Assembly (NCBI GenBank): GCA_002342065.1
Contig: DDPF01000010.1
Coordinates: forward strand, 372,001-436,000
Reading direction: 5' to 3'
DNA length: 64,000 nt
Source of the DNA: Bacteroidetes bacterium UBA2475
GTDB lineage: Bacteria > Bacteroidota > Bacteroidia > B-17B0 > Aurantibacillaceae
Below are positions 1 to 9,574 of this stretch, one piece after another. Every line of letters starts with the position of its first letter. Position 1 is the stretch's first letter. Both the position numbers and the translations under genes were made by a program. The notes beneath the pieces are model-generated. The model was not told the DNA's origin. It did no database searches and saw nothing but the letters and a program-made list of their open reading frames with translations.

Positions 1-1534
1 GTCCATTATCAATAACATACTCAGTATCTTTTTCAAAAACCGTGTATGCTTTTAATAATTGGTTCATAGTGTGAATACGTTCGCTTTTTATGCTGAACTC
101 GCGCATCACTGCCTCTTTAGCTAATAACTTTTCTTTAGGATCGATAATTGTTTTTTCTATCTCTGCAACCTCATCACCTACATTTGGGATCACGAAGAAC
201 TTAGTATCATCCGTATTACCGGTAATAAAATCAATTCCTTTTTCAGATAACTCAACGTGATTATTTTTTTCGTCGATCGTAAAATAAAGTTCCACATCAA
301 TTTTATGCATCTCTTTATTTTGATCCTGCATATAATGATTTTCGGTTTTTTGTAATAACGCTCTAACACCATTCTCGCTTAAGAATTTAATTAAAGCCGT
401 ATTCTTTGGTAAACCTCTAAATGCTCTTAATAATGGAATACCCGCTTCTTTTTCTTTTCCTTCGGCAAATAATTTTTTTGCTTCGGTAATACAGGTATTT
501 AAATATTGTTTTTGTATGTTAACCAGTTTTTCAATTCTTGGCTTGTAATCTAAAAATTCGTGCTTGTCGCCTTGCGGTGTTGGTCCGCTAATAATTAACG
601 GCGTACGCGCATCGTCAATTAAAACAGAATCGACCTCATCAACAATAGCAAAATTGTGTTTACGTTGCACTAACTCATCAACACTACGTGCCATATTATC
701 ACGTAGGTAATCAAAACCAAATTCGTTATTGGTACCATAAGTAATATCAGAGTTGTAGGCTTTGCGACGCTCGTCTGTATTTGGCTCGTGCTTGTCAATA
801 CAATCAACAGTTAAACCATGAAAATAAAATAAAGGTGCGTTCCATTCGCTGTCACGTTTAGCCAAATAACTATTTACAGTAACAACATGAACACCGCGAC
901 CTGATAATGCATTTAAGAACACAGGTAAAGTAGATACTAAGGTTTTACCTTCACCCGTTGTCATCTCAGAAATTTTTCCGGAGTGTAACACCATGCCACC
1001 AATTAACTGTACATTGTAATGTACCATATCCCAGGCTATCTCGTTACCCGCTGCCAACCATTTGTTTTTATAAATAGCTTTTGATCCGTTCAATTCAATA
1101 TTAGCGTGTTCTTTAGAAAGTTCTTTATCTACATCTGTAGCAGTAACCTCCATACTTGGATTTTCTTTAAAACGACGAGCTGTTTCTTTTAAAATGGCAA
1201 AAGCTTCGGGTAGAATTTCGTTTAAAACCTCTTCAATTTTTTTCGTGATCTCTTTATCGATCTCATCAATTTGTTTGTAAGATTCTTCTTTCGCATCTAC
1301 ATTAATATCGGGGTTAGATTCGATCTCAGATTTTATTTTTGCTATCTCATCTGTTTGAGGTTTGATGGCAGTTTGAATTTTTGCTTTTAAAGCGGCAGAC
1401 TTTGCTCTGAGCTCATCATGTGAAATAGAATTTAAGGAAGTATAGATGGTATTTATTTCTTCAACTTTTGATTCAAGGCCTTTAACATCTTTTTCGCTTT
1501 TAGTACCTAAAAGCTTTTTTAGAAAATCGAACAT
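1..1534 (-). CDS. secA: Preprotein translocase ATPase SecA (5' part only; cut by window start)
   Basis: SecA is the ATP-driven motor that pushes unfolded proteins through SecYEG. About 511 N-terminal codons are present. The start at 1532-1534 gives MFDFLKKLLGTKSEKDVKGL, typical of Bacteroidota SecA. The first nucleotide-binding fold is clear: Walker A-like MTTGEGKT, the EFGFDYLRDNM stretch, and the DEVDSVLIDDARTPLIISGP helicase motif. A lysine/glutamate-rich segment near residues 40-100 is a lineage-type insertion. The C-terminal half (second motor domain, zinc tail) lies outside the window. No internal stop or frameshift was seen. It points away from the deiminase gene; the functionally related secDF lies 2 kb downstream on the other strand. 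Confidence 0.96.
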   Translation of the reverse strand, partial: MFDFLKKLLGTKSEKDVKGLESKVEEINTIYTSLNSISHDELRAKSAALKAKIQTAIKPQTDEIAKIKSEIESNPDINVDAKEESYKQIDEIDKEITKKIEEVLNEILPEAFAILKETARRFKENPSMEVTATDVDKELSKEHANIELNGSKAIYKNKWLAAGNEIAWDMVHYNVQLIGGMVLHSGKISEMTTGEGKTLVSTLPVFLNALSGRGVHVVTVNSYLAKRDSEWNAPLFYFHGLTVDCIDKHEPNTDERRKAYNSDITYGTNNEFGFDYLRDNMARSVDELVQRKHNFAIVDEVDSVLIDDARTPLIISGPTPQGDKHEFLDYKPRIEKLVNIQKQYLNTCITEAKKLFAEGKEKEAGIPLLRAFRGLPKNTALIKFLSENGVRALLQKTENHYMQDQNKEMHKIDVELYFTIDEKNNHVELSEKGIDFITGNTDDTKFFVIPNVGDEVAEIEKTIIDPKEKLLAKEAVMREFSIKSERIHTMNQLLKAYTVFEKDTEYVIDNG

Positions 1535-1633
1535 GTAATTATAAATTTTAAGCCAATAAAGGTAACAAAATTTGAGAGTTCTGTGTTACTTAATTTTGAT
1601 TTGTTAACAGAATTCTATATTGAAGATGTATAC

Positions 1634-1666
1634 AATCCTGTCAGGTTTTTAAAACCTGACAGGATT
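1634..1666. repeat. Perfect palindromic intergenic repeat, CCTGTCAGG family
   Basis: Two 16-bp arms, AATCCTGTCAGGTTTT and its exact reverse complement, are separated by one base. The element sits in the 200-bp gap between the divergent secA and deiminase genes. Repeats with this CCTGTCAGGTTT core are common between genes in Bacteroidota. A strong hairpin can form in DNA or RNA. No other copy of this family was seen in the window. Confidence 0.85.
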
Positions 1667-1682
1667 TGGGTTCATGATATAG

Positions 1683-1715
1683 TTTTGCAAATCAATCTTT
1701 TAATGATTAAATTTG
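1683..1715 (+). promoter_or_regulatory. Bacteroidota-type promoter of the deiminase gene
   Basis: A -7 element TAAATTTG at 1708-1715 matches TAnnTTTG exactly. A TTTTG -33 element lies at 1683-1687, about 20 bp upstream. The ATG follows 20 nt after the -7 element, giving a very short leader. Confidence 0.6.
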
Positions 1716-1734
1716 AGATGCAAATTAAAATCTC

Positions 1735-3495
1735 ATGAAAAAAATATTTACTCTTTTCTTAGCAATTTGTTCATCTTTCATTTCATTTTCACAAGACCTC
1801 CCAAAAGGTTTTGCCGATGGTGAAAAAGAAAAAATGCCAGCCTATTTAGAGCAGGTAAAAAAGAATGACGGCTTAAATAAATCATTATTTACAACGGTGC
1901 CGCCTTACACAAAATTAAGGAACGCTGCCGAATGGGAGGAGATACAAACCTTGGTTATTACCTGGACTTCTTTTACAGCCATTCACCGCGAGATCATTAA
2001 AGCCGCGCAGCTTGAAACAAAAATTACAATTATCTGCTCAGATTCAAACGTTGTTAAAAACAATCTTATTACGAACCTGGTGCCCCTTACCAATTTAAAA
2101 TACATTATTGCGCCTTTTAATTCTATCTGGATGCGTGATTATTTTGGTAATTCAGTATATGGAAAATATGTTGATTCTTTGATACTTGTAGACTGGATCT
2201 ACAATCGTCCAAGGCCTTTGGACGATGTTATTCCAACAGTGGTTGCAAACAACATGAACATCCCGATCTACGAAACAAAAGTAGCACCAAACGATATTAT
2301 TCATACCGGTGGTAATTATATGAGTGATGGTTTTGGAACCGCTTTTTCTTCGCAATTAACCGATAACGAAAACCCAACACATACCGCCGCGGCCATTGAT
2401 ACCATTATGAAAAAATACATGGGCATTAACCGTTACATTCGTTTTCCGGTATTGCCTTATGATGGCATTCATCATATTGATATGCATATGAAATTATTGG
2501 ATGAAGAAACATTATTGGTTGGGCAATACCCTTTAGGAGTAGCTGATGGTCCGCAGATAGAGGCCAACCTCCAATATATTTTAACCAATTATAATTCGGT
2601 TTTTGGCACACCATATAAAGTTATAAGAATACCAATGCCAAAGGATAAAAACAATAAATGGCCAAACCAAAGCGGTGGCTGGTATTGCACTTATACTAAC
2701 GGTGTTTTTGTAAATAAGACCTATATTTTTCCAACCTATTACCAGCAATACGATACAACCGCTTACCGTATATTAACACAAAGTTTGCCTGGTTATAAAG
2801 TAATAGGTATAGATTGTGATAATGGTACATCACCCATTATTTCTCAAAGTGGTGCTATACATTGCATCACACATTGTGTAAATACTGCAGATCCGCTATT
2901 GATCTCGCATCAACCGCGCTCATTATCATGTGATACCGGAAGTTATTTGATAAACGCCAAAATAATGCATAGATCGGGCATTTCAAGCGCTAAAGTGCAT
3001 TGGACAACAGATACTTTATTAGGCTATACCCAAACAAATATGACACTGGTAAACCCAACAACCGGAATGTACAGCTGTAACATCCCTGCCCAGACAGCAG
3101 GCGATACAGTTTATTATTATATTGGAGCCACTGCGGTTAACGGTAAAACTATGACAAGACCAATGACAGCGCCACTTGGCCGTTACAGGTTCAAGATCCA
3201 GGCTTGCAGTTCGCCAACTTCTTTAAAAGAAAATGCTTTAATTACAACAAAGCCTATTTATCCAAATCCGGCTTCATTTATTACCTGCATTCCATTAAGC
3301 TCTACCAGCACCCAAAACGTAAAAGTAAGTATGCTTAACATACTTGGCCAAACCGTTGATATCATTTATGATGGCGAGATAAATGCCGGTGAAAAAAATG
3401 TATTTCTGCATGCTGAAAATTATGCCAAAGGAGTATATTTTATTGAAGTAAAAACAGCTACAGAGCGAAGCGTTCAAAAACTGTTAATTCGCTAA
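1735..3495 (+). CDS. Secreted agmatine/peptidylarginine deiminase-family enzyme with type IX sorting domain
   Basis: A guanidino-group hydrolase of the pentein (PAD_porph) superfamily, which converts agmatine or peptidyl-arginine to the carbamoyl/citrulline product. Residues 1-19 are a signal peptide ending FSFSQ. Catalytic-fold landmarks in order are WMRDYFGN (Asp), GIHHIDMHMKLLD (His) and SGAIHCITHC, which supplies the nucleophilic Cys. Residues from about 390 to 490 form a beta-sandwich linker. The last 75 residues (PIYPNPAS ... GVYFIEVKT ... QKLLIR) are a type IX secretion C-terminal sorting domain, so export through the outer membrane is expected. This layout resembles the Porphyromonas PPAD enzyme. 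Free agmatine, peptide arginine or both could be substrates; the sequence alone does not decide. Confidence 0.85.
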   Translation: MKKIFTLFLAICSSFISFSQDLPKGFADGEKEKMPAYLEQVKKNDGLNKSLFTTVPPYTKLRNAAEWEEIQTLVITWTSFTAIHREIIKAAQLETKITIICSDSNVVKNNLITNLVPLTNLKYIIAPFNSIWMRDYFGNSVYGKYVDSLILVDWIYNRPRPLDDVIPTVVANNMNIPIYETKVAPNDIIHTGGNYMSDGFGTAFSSQLTDNENPTHTAAAIDTIMKKYMGINRYIRFPVLPYDGIHHIDMHMKLLDEETLLVGQYPLGVADGPQIEANLQYILTNYNSVFGTPYKVIRIPMPKDKNNKWPNQSGGWYCTYTNGVFVNKTYIFPTYYQQYDTTAYRILTQSLPGYKVIGIDCDNGTSPIISQSGAIHCITHCVNTADPLLISHQPRSLSCDTGSYLINAKIMHRSGISSAKVHWTTDTLLGYTQTNMTLVNPTTGMYSCNIPAQTAGDTVYYYIGATAVNGKTMTRPMTAPLGRYRFKIQACSSPTSLKENALITTKPIYPNPASFITCIPLSSTSTQNVKVSMLNILGQTVDIIYDGEINAGEKNVFLHAENYAKGVYFIEVKTATERSVQKLLIR

Positions 3496-3583
3496 TAAAA
3501 AGTCAGTTTCTACTTTCCTGCTCGTTGGCCAATATAATTCACTCAAAATTAACCTATTGGCAAACAATTATTTTCTCCAAAAA

Positions 3584-3614
3584 TTGGGAAAGATGCCGTA
3601 AAATGATATATTTG
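3584..3614 (+). promoter_or_regulatory. Promoter of secDF
   Basis: TATATTTG at 3607-3614 matches the -7 consensus TAnnTTTG. A TTG at 3584-3586 lies 20 bp upstream in the -33 position. The start codon follows 40 nt later. Confidence 0.6.
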
Positions 3615-3654
3615 CACCCTTAAATTAAAAAAATTACAAGTAGAATTTTAGATT

Positions 3655-6600
3655 ATGCAAAACAAAGGTGCTGTTAAATTATTTGCCATTTTATTAGGCT
3701 TAGCGTGTATATTTTATTTATCATTTACATGGATAACAAAAGGTGTTGAAAAAGACGCAGAAGAATATGCCAAAAATATAATTGAATCTGCTAAAACAGC
3801 TAAGGCTGCCAGCGAATTCGCGAAAGGCGATGGTAAAAAAGTTGAAAGATACAAAGACTCTGTTGAAAGTTACTTAGTTGATCGTTACTTGGATTCGATG
3901 AAAAAGATAACAGTGTATGATATCTTAATTGCTGAATATACTTACGAAGAGTGTCAGAAAAATGCTATCAATTTAGGTCTTGACTTACGTGGTGGTATGA
4001 ACGTTACCTTAGAAGTTTCGGTAATTGACATTGTGAGGAACTTAAGTAACAATAGTGCTGATGTTCAGTTTAACCAGGCTTTAAATGAAACGCAAAAAAA
4101 TCTTGGTGTTAAGAACAACGATGACTTTCTTACTTTATTTGAAAAAACGTATAAACAAATTGCACCGCAAGGTCGTTTAGCGCCATTGTTCCAAACTATT
4201 GAGAACAAAAGTAAACTTCCTTATAACTCTACCAATGAACAAGTACTTAAATTTATTGATGAACGTGTTAAAGAAGCGATCGGAAATGCTGAGAAAACAT
4301 TCCGCAGTCGTATTGACCGTTTTGGTGTAACACAACCTAACATCCAACAATTAGAAGCAAGAGGTCGTATACTTGTTGAATTACCTGGCGTAAAAGATAA
4401 AGCACGTGTACGTGAATTATTACAAGGTACAGCAAACTTAGAGTTCTGGGAAACTTATGAAAATGCCGAGATAGCGCAATTATTTGACAAGGTAAATTTT
4501 TTGGTAAGAAGTACTATCAGTCCTGAGACAATTACTTCGGGTACAGATTCAACTTTAATTACAATTTCAGATTCTGCAAGAGCTGCAAATCCTGTATTAG
4601 CTGCAAAAATAGATTCAACAAATAATGCTAATAAAAAAACAGACTCTACAACTAAATCTGCTTCAACCCCTACTGTAAATCCGCAAGATACTGCATTAAA
4701 GAATTTCGTTAAGCGTTACCCTTTATATTCAATGTACTCTCCATTAAAACCAAATGTTGTAATGGATGAAAAAGGTCAACCAAAAAGCTATGGCGAAGGT
4801 CCGGTTGTTGGTCGTTCGTATTCAAAAGCAGATACAGCTTTGGTTAATCAATATTTAAAGATCGCAAAAACGAAAAGCATCTTCCCTTCTAAATTAAAAT
4901 TCATGTGGGGTTCAAAAGAAGTTGAACAGAAAAATGAAGAAGGACAAGTTGTTGCTACTTATTTTGAATTATTCGCTATTAAACAAACAGGCACTAATGG
5001 CAAAGCTGCATTAAGCGGAGATATTATTACTGATGCACGTAAAGATTACGATCAACGTCAGGGTGGCGTTCCTTTAATTAGCATGAGCATGAACTCTGAA
5101 GCTGCGCAAAAATGGGCAACCATTACAGGCGCTAACAAAGGTAAATGTGTTGCTGTTGTAATGGATAACATGGTATTCTCTGCTCCACGTGTAAATGGCG
5201 CAATTACCGGTGGTCAATCTCAAATTACAGGAAATTTTACGGATACTGAAGCAGATGCATTAGCAGCTATTTTAAGTGCCGGTAAATTACCAGCGCCTGC
5301 ACACATTGTAGAAGAAAGTATTGTTGGACCAACATTAGGACAAGAAGCAATTGACTCTGGTCTAATGAGTTTTGGTATCGCTTTATTGGTGATCTTAATT
5401 TTTATGGCGGCTTATTATAATAAGTCAGGTTTAGTTGCCAACGTTGCCCTGGTAGCCAATATGTTCTTTATTATGGGAATATTAACCTCGCTCGGCGCCG
5501 TGTTAACATTACCGGGTATTGCAGGTATAGTATTAACCATTGGTTTGGCAGTGGATGCCAACATCTTAATATTTGAGCGTGTACGTGAGGAATTAGCTTT
5601 AGGCAAGGCAACCAGCCAGGCCATTAAAGAGGGTTTTAAACATGCCATGTCATCTATCATTGACTCTAACGTTACTTTAGCAATTCTTGCCGTTATCCTT
5701 TACGTATTTGGTTCTGGGCCGGTTCAAGGTTTTGCTACTACTTTATTTATCGGTATCTGTACTTCTTTATTCTCAGCTATCTTAATTACACGTGTTATTT
5801 TTGAATGGATGTTAGAGCGCAAAATGGAAATTCCATTTGACACGACTGCTACACGTAATGCATTTAAGAATATCTCTTTTGATTTTGTTGGAAGAAGAAA
5901 ATTATACTATGCTATTTCAACTGTAATTATAATTTTAGGTATTGTATTTTATTTTAAAAATGGCGGATTGAATTTAGGGGTTGATTTTAAAGGTGGACGT
6001 ACATATCAGGTTCAGTTTGATAAGGAAGTGAACACAGAAGATGTTAAAAAATCTTTAGCGCCTTTATTCGAAGGAGCACCTGAAGTAAAAACTATTGGTG
6101 GAAATTCAAGTAAAGTAAAGATTACTACAACTTATCGTGTAAGCGATAACGATCCAAATGCTGATAAAGAAGTAGAAGATAAATTATTGACAGGGTTAAA
6201 AGAATTTGGCGCAAACTCTAACAATATCGTCTCACAACAAAAAGTTGGACCAACCATTGCAACAGACATCGTTTATGGTGCTTATGCCGCGGTATTATTC
6301 TCTTGCTTAATGATGTTCTTTTACATTGTTATTCGTTTCCGTAAATGGCAATATGGTTTAGGTTCGGTTGTGGCTTTATTCCATGACGTATTAATTGTAT
6401 TGTCTTGTTACACAATTTTCCATGGCCTATTCCCTTCATTATTAAATTTAGAGATTGGCCAGGATTTTATCGCCGCTATCTTAACTGTAATGGGTTACAC
6501 CATGACTGAAACGGTGGTTGTGTTTGACAGGATCCGTGAGAAATTAGCTGACAGTGGAAAATCAGATGTATTTGGTGAAGAAAGAAACAAGCTTATTAAC

Positions 6601-6798
6601 TTTGCATTGAACAGTACATTAAGTCGTACTATCCTAACATCGTTAACTGTATTCTTCGTGTTATTAGTGATCTTTATATTTGGTGGTGATAGTATCCGCG
6701 GATTTATCTTCGCCTTATTAATTGGTCGTGTAATTGGTACTTATTCATCATTATGTATCTCTACACCAATAGTTGTTGATTTTGATAAAAGGAAATAA
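3655..6798 (+). CDS. secDF: Fused protein translocase subunit SecD-SecF
   Basis: SecDF uses the proton gradient to pull translocating proteins into the periplasm. Here both subunits form one 1047-residue chain, as is usual in Bacteroidota. Order: TM1 (residues about 8-27), SecD periplasmic part beginning NLGLDLRGGMNVTLEV, SecD membrane block with the GLAVDANILIFERVREEL motif (about residue 640), then SecF from about residue 740 with GVDFKGGRTYQVQF and its membrane block with MGYTMTETVVVFDRIREKL. A Ser/Thr/Lys-rich, probably disordered insertion sits near residues 290-350 in the first periplasmic domain. Followed by a strong terminator, so transcribed alone. Confidence 0.97.
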   Translation: MQNKGAVKLFAILLGLACIFYLSFTWITKGVEKDAEEYAKNIIESAKTAKAASEFAKGDGKKVERYKDSVESYLVDRYLDSMKKITVYDILIAEYTYEECQKNAINLGLDLRGGMNVTLEVSVIDIVRNLSNNSADVQFNQALNETQKNLGVKNNDDFLTLFEKTYKQIAPQGRLAPLFQTIENKSKLPYNSTNEQVLKFIDERVKEAIGNAEKTFRSRIDRFGVTQPNIQQLEARGRILVELPGVKDKARVRELLQGTANLEFWETYENAEIAQLFDKVNFLVRSTISPETITSGTDSTLITISDSARAANPVLAAKIDSTNNANKKTDSTTKSASTPTVNPQDTALKNFVKRYPLYSMYSPLKPNVVMDEKGQPKSYGEGPVVGRSYSKADTALVNQYLKIAKTKSIFPSKLKFMWGSKEVEQKNEEGQVVATYFELFAIKQTGTNGKAALSGDIITDARKDYDQRQGGVPLISMSMNSEAAQKWATITGANKGKCVAVVMDNMVFSAPRVNGAITGGQSQITGNFTDTEADALAAILSAGKLPAPAHIVEESIVGPTLGQEAIDSGLMSFGIALLVILIFMAAYYNKSGLVANVALVANMFFIMGILTSLGAVLTLPGIAGIVLTIGLAVDANILIFERVREELALGKATSQAIKEGFKHAMSSIIDSNVTLAILAVILYVFGSGPVQGFATTLFIGICTSLFSAILITRVIFEWMLERKMEIPFDTTATRNAFKNISFDFVGRRKLYYAISTVIIILGIVFYFKNGGLNLGVDFKGGRTYQVQFDKEVNTEDVKKSLAPLFEGAPEVKTIGGNSSKVKITTTYRVSDNDPNADKEVEDKLLTGLKEFGANSNNIVSQQKVGPTIATDIVYGAYAAVLFSCLMMFFYIVIRFRKWQYGLGSVVALFHDVLIVLSCYTIFHGLFPSLLNLEIGQDFIAAILTVMGYTMTETVVVFDRIREKLADSGKSDVFGEERNKLINFALNSTLSRTILTSLTVFFVLLVIFIFGGDSIRGFIFALLIGRVIGTYSSLCISTPIVVDFDKRK

Positions 6799-6812
6799 AA
6801 ATTATACATCAC

Positions 6813-6847
6813 AAAAAAACCTCCGTTAAAAGCGGAGGTTTTTTTAT
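6813..6847 (+). terminator. Intrinsic terminator of secDF
   Basis: Stem AACCTCCG/CGGAGGTT with flanking A-tract and T-tract and a TTAAAAG loop, 15 bp after the secDF stop. The A- and T-tracts would let it work in both directions. Confidence 0.85.
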
Positions 6848-6861
6848 TTAATAATGTTATT

Positions 6862-7026
6862 ATGAAAAATGCCTGGTTAGGTTATTTAGGTTCTTGTTTA
6901 ACGCTTTTAGGGGGCGTTGTAATGATCGTTGCAGAACAATATATTATGGGTGCCGTGTTAATAATAGCAGCTATTGCAGGTGTAATTGTAAAAATTTATT
7001 TAGGAAAAAAATCCGAAAATTCTTGA
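6862..7026 (+). CDS. Small 54-residue membrane protein
   Basis: An ATG at 6862 opens a 54-codon frame ending TGA at 7024-7026. The product begins MKNAWLGYLGSCLTLLGG and has two hydrophobic segments (about residues 5-24 and 28-46) followed by a lysine-rich tail, so a two-helix inner-membrane protein is likely. It lies just after the secDF terminator and just before a palindromic repeat. I do not recognise the family. Hydrophobic periodicity and the positive C-terminus favour a real gene over chance; a longer frame in another phase over the same bases looks spurious. Confidence 0.5.
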   Translation: MKNAWLGYLGSCLTLLGGVVMIVAEQYIMGAVLIIAAIAGVIVKIYLGKKSENS

Positions 7027-7032
7027 TACGAA

Positions 7033-7090
7033 TGTCATGTCGAGCGCAGTCGAGACACTTATACGCTTCTCCACTGCGCTCGAAGTGACA
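7033..7090. repeat. Palindromic repeat, GTCGAGCGCAGTCGAG family, copy 1 (complete)
   Basis: 58 bp beginning TGTCATGTCGAGCGCAGTCG and ending CTGCGCTCGAAGTGACA; the two halves are imperfect reverse complements. A second full copy of identical length is at 17605-17662. Half copies lie at 18891-18914 and 44394-44417. It fills the convergent gap after the small membrane gene. Confidence 0.85.
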
Positions 7091-7109
7091 ACTATTAAAT
7101 CTTAAGAAA

Positions 7110-8096
7110 TTACTTATTCAACGTTTCTAAATTCCTATGTTCGGTTTTATTTAGTTCGTCTTTACTTAACGATTTAAAATATTCAAACGTAATTTTTAAA
7201 CCTTCTGCCCTATTCACTTTCGGTTCCCAACCTAAAATTTCTCTGGCTTTTGTAATATCCGGTCTGCGTTGTTTAGGATCATCCTTTGGTAACGGCAACG
7301 AAATTAATTTTTGTTTAGCACCAGTTAATTTTAAGATCTCTTCGCCAAATTCTTTAATGGTTATTTCGCTTGGATTACCAACATTTACAGGCATGTGATA
7401 GTTACTCATTAATAAACGGAAAATACCATCAACCAGATCGTCTACATAACAAAAACTTCTAGTTTGGCTGCCATCACCAAACATAGTAAGATCTTCTCCC
7501 CTTAATGCCTGGCCAATAAATGCAGGTAACACGCGACCATCATTAAGACGCATGCGTGGACCATAAGTATTAAATATTCTGATAATTCTTGTTTCTACAT
7601 TATGCGTATCATGATAAGCCATGGTTAATGCTTCCATAAAACGTTTTGCTTCATCGTAACAACCACGAGGACCAACAGGATTTACATTGCCCCAGTATTC
7701 TTCTGTTTGCGGGTGCACATGCGGATCGCCATACACCTCGCTGGTAGAAGCAACTAAAACCCTTGCATTTTTTACACGGGCCAATCCTAAAACGTTATGC
7801 GTTCCTAAAGAAGAAACCTTTAAAGTTTGAATAGGGATCTTTAAATAATCTATAGGGCTTGCCGGTGAAGCAAAATGCAAAATGTAATCTACATTACCCG
7901 GAACATGAATAAATTTTGAAACATCGTGATGATAAAATTCAAACTGTGGTAATTTAAAAAGATGCTCAATGTTTTTAAGATCCCCTGTTATCAAGTTATC
8001 CATGGCAACTACATTCATACCTTCTTTAATGAATCTATCGCATAAATGCGATCCCAAAAATCCTGCCGCGCCGGTTATAAGTATCCTCTTTTTCAT
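7110..8096 (-). CDS. UDP-glucuronate decarboxylase (UDP-xylose synthase), SDR family
   Basis: Converts UDP-glucuronate to UDP-xylose with NAD+. The 328-residue protein has the Rossmann nucleotide motif GAAGFLGSHL at residues 8-17, the catalytic Ser/Thr region STSEVYGDP and the YxxxK pair in CYDEAKRFME. RIFNTYGPRMRLNDGRVLP is characteristic of the UXS subfamily. Full length. It lies 88 bp downstream of UDP-glucose dehydrogenase, which makes its substrate, so the two form a metabolic pair. UDP-xylose would feed an extracellular polysaccharide or glycoprotein glycan. Confidence 0.92.
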   Translation of the reverse strand: MKKRILITGAAGFLGSHLCDRFIKEGMNVVAMDNLITGDLKNIEHLFKLPQFEFYHHDVSKFIHVPGNVDYILHFASPASPIDYLKIPIQTLKVSSLGTHNVLGLARVKNARVLVASTSEVYGDPHVHPQTEEYWGNVNPVGPRGCYDEAKRFMEALTMAYHDTHNVETRIIRIFNTYGPRMRLNDGRVLPAFIGQALRGEDLTMFGDGSQTRSFCYVDDLVDGIFRLLMSNYHMPVNVGNPSEITIKEFGEEILKLTGAKQKLISLPLPKDDPKQRRPDITKAREILGWEPKVNRAEGLKITFEYFKSLSKDELNKTEHRNLETLNK

Positions 8097-8184
8097 AGTT
8101 TATAAATTAGTCAATTCGATAATGTGACGATTAGTCAATTAACGAAATATGTTTTTAATTATCTAAAACCAATAGTCTCATTGA

Positions 8185-9507
8185 CTAATTAGTTTTAATA
8201 CCAATACAATAGTAACTGTATCCTAATTTTTTCATGTCTTGTGGATCAAAAATATTTCTTCCATCGAACATTACTTTTTGTTTTAAACGCTTTCCAAGTT
8301 CGTCAAAATTAGGTACTCTAAATTCAGGCCATTCTGTTACAACCAATAAAGCATCTGTATCATTTAAACAATCATACATATCTGTTGCATACGAAACTGT
8401 TTTTCCTATCATACGCTCTGCTTCATGCATTGCTACTGGATCATAGGCTATCACGCTTGCTCCTTCGCTTAGTAATTTTTCGATGATCACCAACGATGGT
8501 GCTTCACGCATATCATCTGTTTTAGGCTTAAAAGATAAACCCCAAAGTGCAAGTTTCTTTCCTTTAAGATCGCCTTTAAAATGTGTTTTTACTTTATTAA
8601 ATAAAACTTCTTTTTGATTGTCGTTCACTTCTTCAACAGCGTTTAAGATACGCATGTTATAGTTTTTTTCTTTAGCTGTTTTTATTAAAGCCTTTACATC
8701 TTTAGGAAAACAACTTCCTCCATAACCAACACCGGGATAAATAAATTTAGTGCCAATACGCGCATCGCTGCCAATACCCTTACGCACCATGTTTACATCG
8801 GCTCCCATTATCTCGCAAAGATTTGCAATATCATTCATAAAACTGATCTTGGTTGCAAGCATGGAGTTAGCAGCATACTTTGTCATTTCTGCAGAAGGGA
8901 TATCCATAAAAATGATCGGGTGGCCATTCATTAAAAATGGTTTATATAATTTGCGCATGATCTCTTCTGCTTCCGGTCTGTCTGTTCCAACAACGATCCT
9001 GTCGGGTTTCATAAAATCTTCAATGGCTGCGCCTTCTTTTAAAAATTCAGGATTGGATGCAACATAAAAATCAATTTTTGCTCCACGTTTATCCAATTCA
9101 GTTTGTACAGCGTTTCTAACTTTTTCGGCTGTAGTAACCGGCACAGTAGATTTTGTAACAACCACCAAAGGTATTTCCATATGCTGACCTATAGATGCAG
9201 CAACCGCTAAAACATATTTAAGATCGGCAGAACCATCTTCATCGGGAGGCGTGCCCACCGCTATAAATGCTACTTCTACATTTTTAATGCTATCAACTAA
9301 TGATGTAGAAAAATGTAAGCGTTGTTTGTGTGTATTACGCAAAACCATTTCTTCTAACCCCGGTTCGTAAATAGGTAGAATACCTTTATTTAAATTTTCA
9401 ATTTTTTTTTGATCAATGTCAACACAAGTAACATCAACACCAACTTCTGCAAAACAAGTTCCTGTTACTAAACCAACATATCCTGTTCCTATAACTGTAA
9501 TTTTCAT
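8185..9507 (-). CDS. ugd: UDP-glucose 6-dehydrogenase
   Basis: Oxidises UDP-glucose to UDP-glucuronate with two NAD+. The 440-residue protein shows the N-terminal dinucleotide motif GTGYVGLVTGTCFAEVG, the GTPPDEDGSADL loop, the catalytic cysteine in GVGYGGSCFPKDVKAL (about residue 260) and the C-terminal UDP-binding domain with LWGLSFKPKTDDMREAPS. Complete. It is flanked by a DegT aminotransferase upstream and UDP-xylose synthase downstream on the same strand, forming a nucleotide-sugar cluster. Confidence 0.95.
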   Translation of the reverse strand: MKITVIGTGYVGLVTGTCFAEVGVDVTCVDIDQKKIENLNKGILPIYEPGLEEMVLRNTHKQRLHFSTSLVDSIKNVEVAFIAVGTPPDEDGSADLKYVLAVAASIGQHMEIPLVVVTKSTVPVTTAEKVRNAVQTELDKRGAKIDFYVASNPEFLKEGAAIEDFMKPDRIVVGTDRPEAEEIMRKLYKPFLMNGHPIIFMDIPSAEMTKYAANSMLATKISFMNDIANLCEIMGADVNMVRKGIGSDARIGTKFIYPGVGYGGSCFPKDVKALIKTAKEKNYNMRILNAVEEVNDNQKEVLFNKVKTHFKGDLKGKKLALWGLSFKPKTDDMREAPSLVIIEKLLSEGASVIAYDPVAMHEAERMIGKTVSYATDMYDCLNDTDALLVVTEWPEFRVPNFDELGKRLKQKVMFDGRNIFDPQDMKKLGYSYYCIGIKTN

Positions 9508-9574
9508 ATTCTTTTATTTAATGGCATTTTCTTTTTGCTCCATTTTCTTTTTAATTATCAAATCGACTAATTAT

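Noticed and set aside
6894..7088. A 64-codon Cys/Arg-rich plus-strand frame
   Set aside because: It runs out of phase across the 54-residue membrane gene and into a palindromic repeat; its composition is not protein-like.
8100..8184. ATTGACTAATTAG-type repeats between the UXS and ugd genes, also near 9555-9590 and 14650-14690
   Set aside because: Short AT-rich similarities, variable and not clearly palindromic; too weak to call a repeat family.
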